Positions 35,061-35,547 of a DNA stretch of 35,547 bases are shown piece after piece. The stretch is from the NCBI GenBank assembly GCA_903903635.1, contig CAIUZK010000272.1:1-35547 (forward strand), read 5' to 3'. Source of the DNA: an uncultured Bacteroidota bacterium. Lineage in GTDB: Bacteria > Bacteroidota > Bacteroidia > Chitinophagales > Chitinophagaceae. Position numbers and translations under genes: made by a program. Each line of letters opens with the position of its first letter. Positions within the stretch are counted from its first letter, which is position 1. The notes beneath the pieces were generated by a model. The model had not been told where the DNA came from, did no database searches, and saw only the letters and a program-made list of their open reading frames with translations.

Positions 35061-35242
35061 TCTGGGCTAAATGGTTGGTATTTAGTTGAGTATATGTTAG
35101 GAGAGACCCCCGGCCCCGAAGGGGAGTACTTTTGGGTCAAATTTTCAGCTTTTGCAATTAATATGAGCAGGAATTGTTATGCTTGGCTTATGGGGTAACT
35201 GCCTGGTAATTTCAGTATTTCGTGCGTTACAAACGCACTACC

Positions 35243-35468
35243 GGGGCATTCCCGTTACAAACGCGAACGAGGGGACGAAAAAGGATGCTTGCAACCAGTG
35301 GTTTTCGGAAGCGGGACGCTTCCATATATTGGGACGAAGCGGAGTTCGACCAGTGGGAGCATTCGCATTACAAACGCGAACGAGGGGGACGAAAAAGGAT
35401 GCTTGCGACCAGTGGTTTTCGGAAGCGGGACGCTTCCATATATTGGGACGAAGCGGACTTCGACCAGT
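35243..35468. repeat. Tandem duplication, unit about 113 bp
   Basis: Unit 1 (35243-35354) and unit 2 (35355-35468) are adjacent direct copies. From the TTACAAACGCG motif (35255 and 35368) to CGACCAGT they differ by one inserted G and two substitutions over about 100 nt. Each unit contains the hairpin GGAAGCG/CGCTTCC with GGA loop and a TATATTGGGACGAAGC tail. Confidence 0.95.
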
Positions 35469-35547
35469 AGTATGGTGGAACTTATTTCGTCAACGTTCCT
35501 CTGTGAGACTTTCAAAATAATTCCTACAAAATTACAAAAACAATGCA

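Larger units (their letters stand above)
34886..35547. other. Non-coding repeat region at the right window edge
   Basis: 662 nt without a supported gene. In order: AGAATT-type repeat copy B, phased 9-mer repeats with a terminator-like hairpin, a GC hairpin at 35110-35124 (GGCCCCGAAGGGG), a hairpin GTGCGTT/AACGCAC (35222-35238) and a tandem duplication of about 113 bp. Reading frames here are created by the repeats and differ between copies. Confidence 0.75.

Noticed and set aside
35179-35520. Overlapping reading frames in the tandem duplication
   Set aside because: They arise from repeat units read in different frames on both strands, with an indel between copies; no start signal or family is seen.

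Overview
The window reads as a chromosomal segment of a member of the Bacteroidota, most likely Chitinophagales/Chitinophagaceae (lineage is inference). The reasons are TAnnTTTG-type -7 promoter boxes before many genes, almost no Shine-Dalgarno sequences, a type IX secretion cargo (PKD repeats plus CHU_C-type C-terminal domain) beside a PorP/SprF protein, lineage-typical families (DUF4834, DUF2480, four-repeat DUF349, a MetH without its homocysteine domain) and an IF-2 and Rho with long low-complexity insertions.

Layout. 1-1100: a CAU-anticodon tRNA (probably tRNA-Ile2), a HAD phosphatase and a small DUF4834 membrane protein. 1150-6430: the rimP-nusA-infB translation/transcription operon, with a promoter, a terminator-like hairpin in its leader and a strong terminator at its end. 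6500-10800: a divergent SAM-hydroxide adenosyltransferase-like gene converging on a minus-strand group (GT-C membrane glycosyltransferase, DUF1016/YhcG-type PDDEXK nuclease, GT2 glycosyltransferase). Two related palindromes sit in and just before the nuclease gene. 10850-14060: rho and an NAD-dependent epimerase on the minus strand. 14480-15507: pheS. 15898-21569: a 1522-residue PKD adhesin-like T9SS cargo and its PorP/SprF partner. 21670-25910: a small membrane protein, a CBM9-like lipoprotein, a DUF349 protein and a DUF4197 protein. 26170-33530: metH (pterin, B12 and activation modules only), a PAP2-like membrane protein, a RidA-family protein, an M28 peptidase, a lipoprotein and DUF2480. 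33530-35547: a repeat-rich accessory stretch around one orphan helix-turn-helix gene.

Most genes are ordinary housekeeping genes. The parts that invite a second look are the palindrome pair at the DUF1016 nuclease, the leader hairpin of the rimP-nusA-infB operon, near-leaderless promoters, the incomplete MetH, and the last 2 kb with its 8-bp minisatellite, inverted repeats, phased 9-mer repeats and a ~113-bp tandem duplication. I found no CRISPR array, IS element with transposase, or complete phage. I cannot point to a convincing complete new system; the palindrome/DUF1016 association is the nearest candidate.
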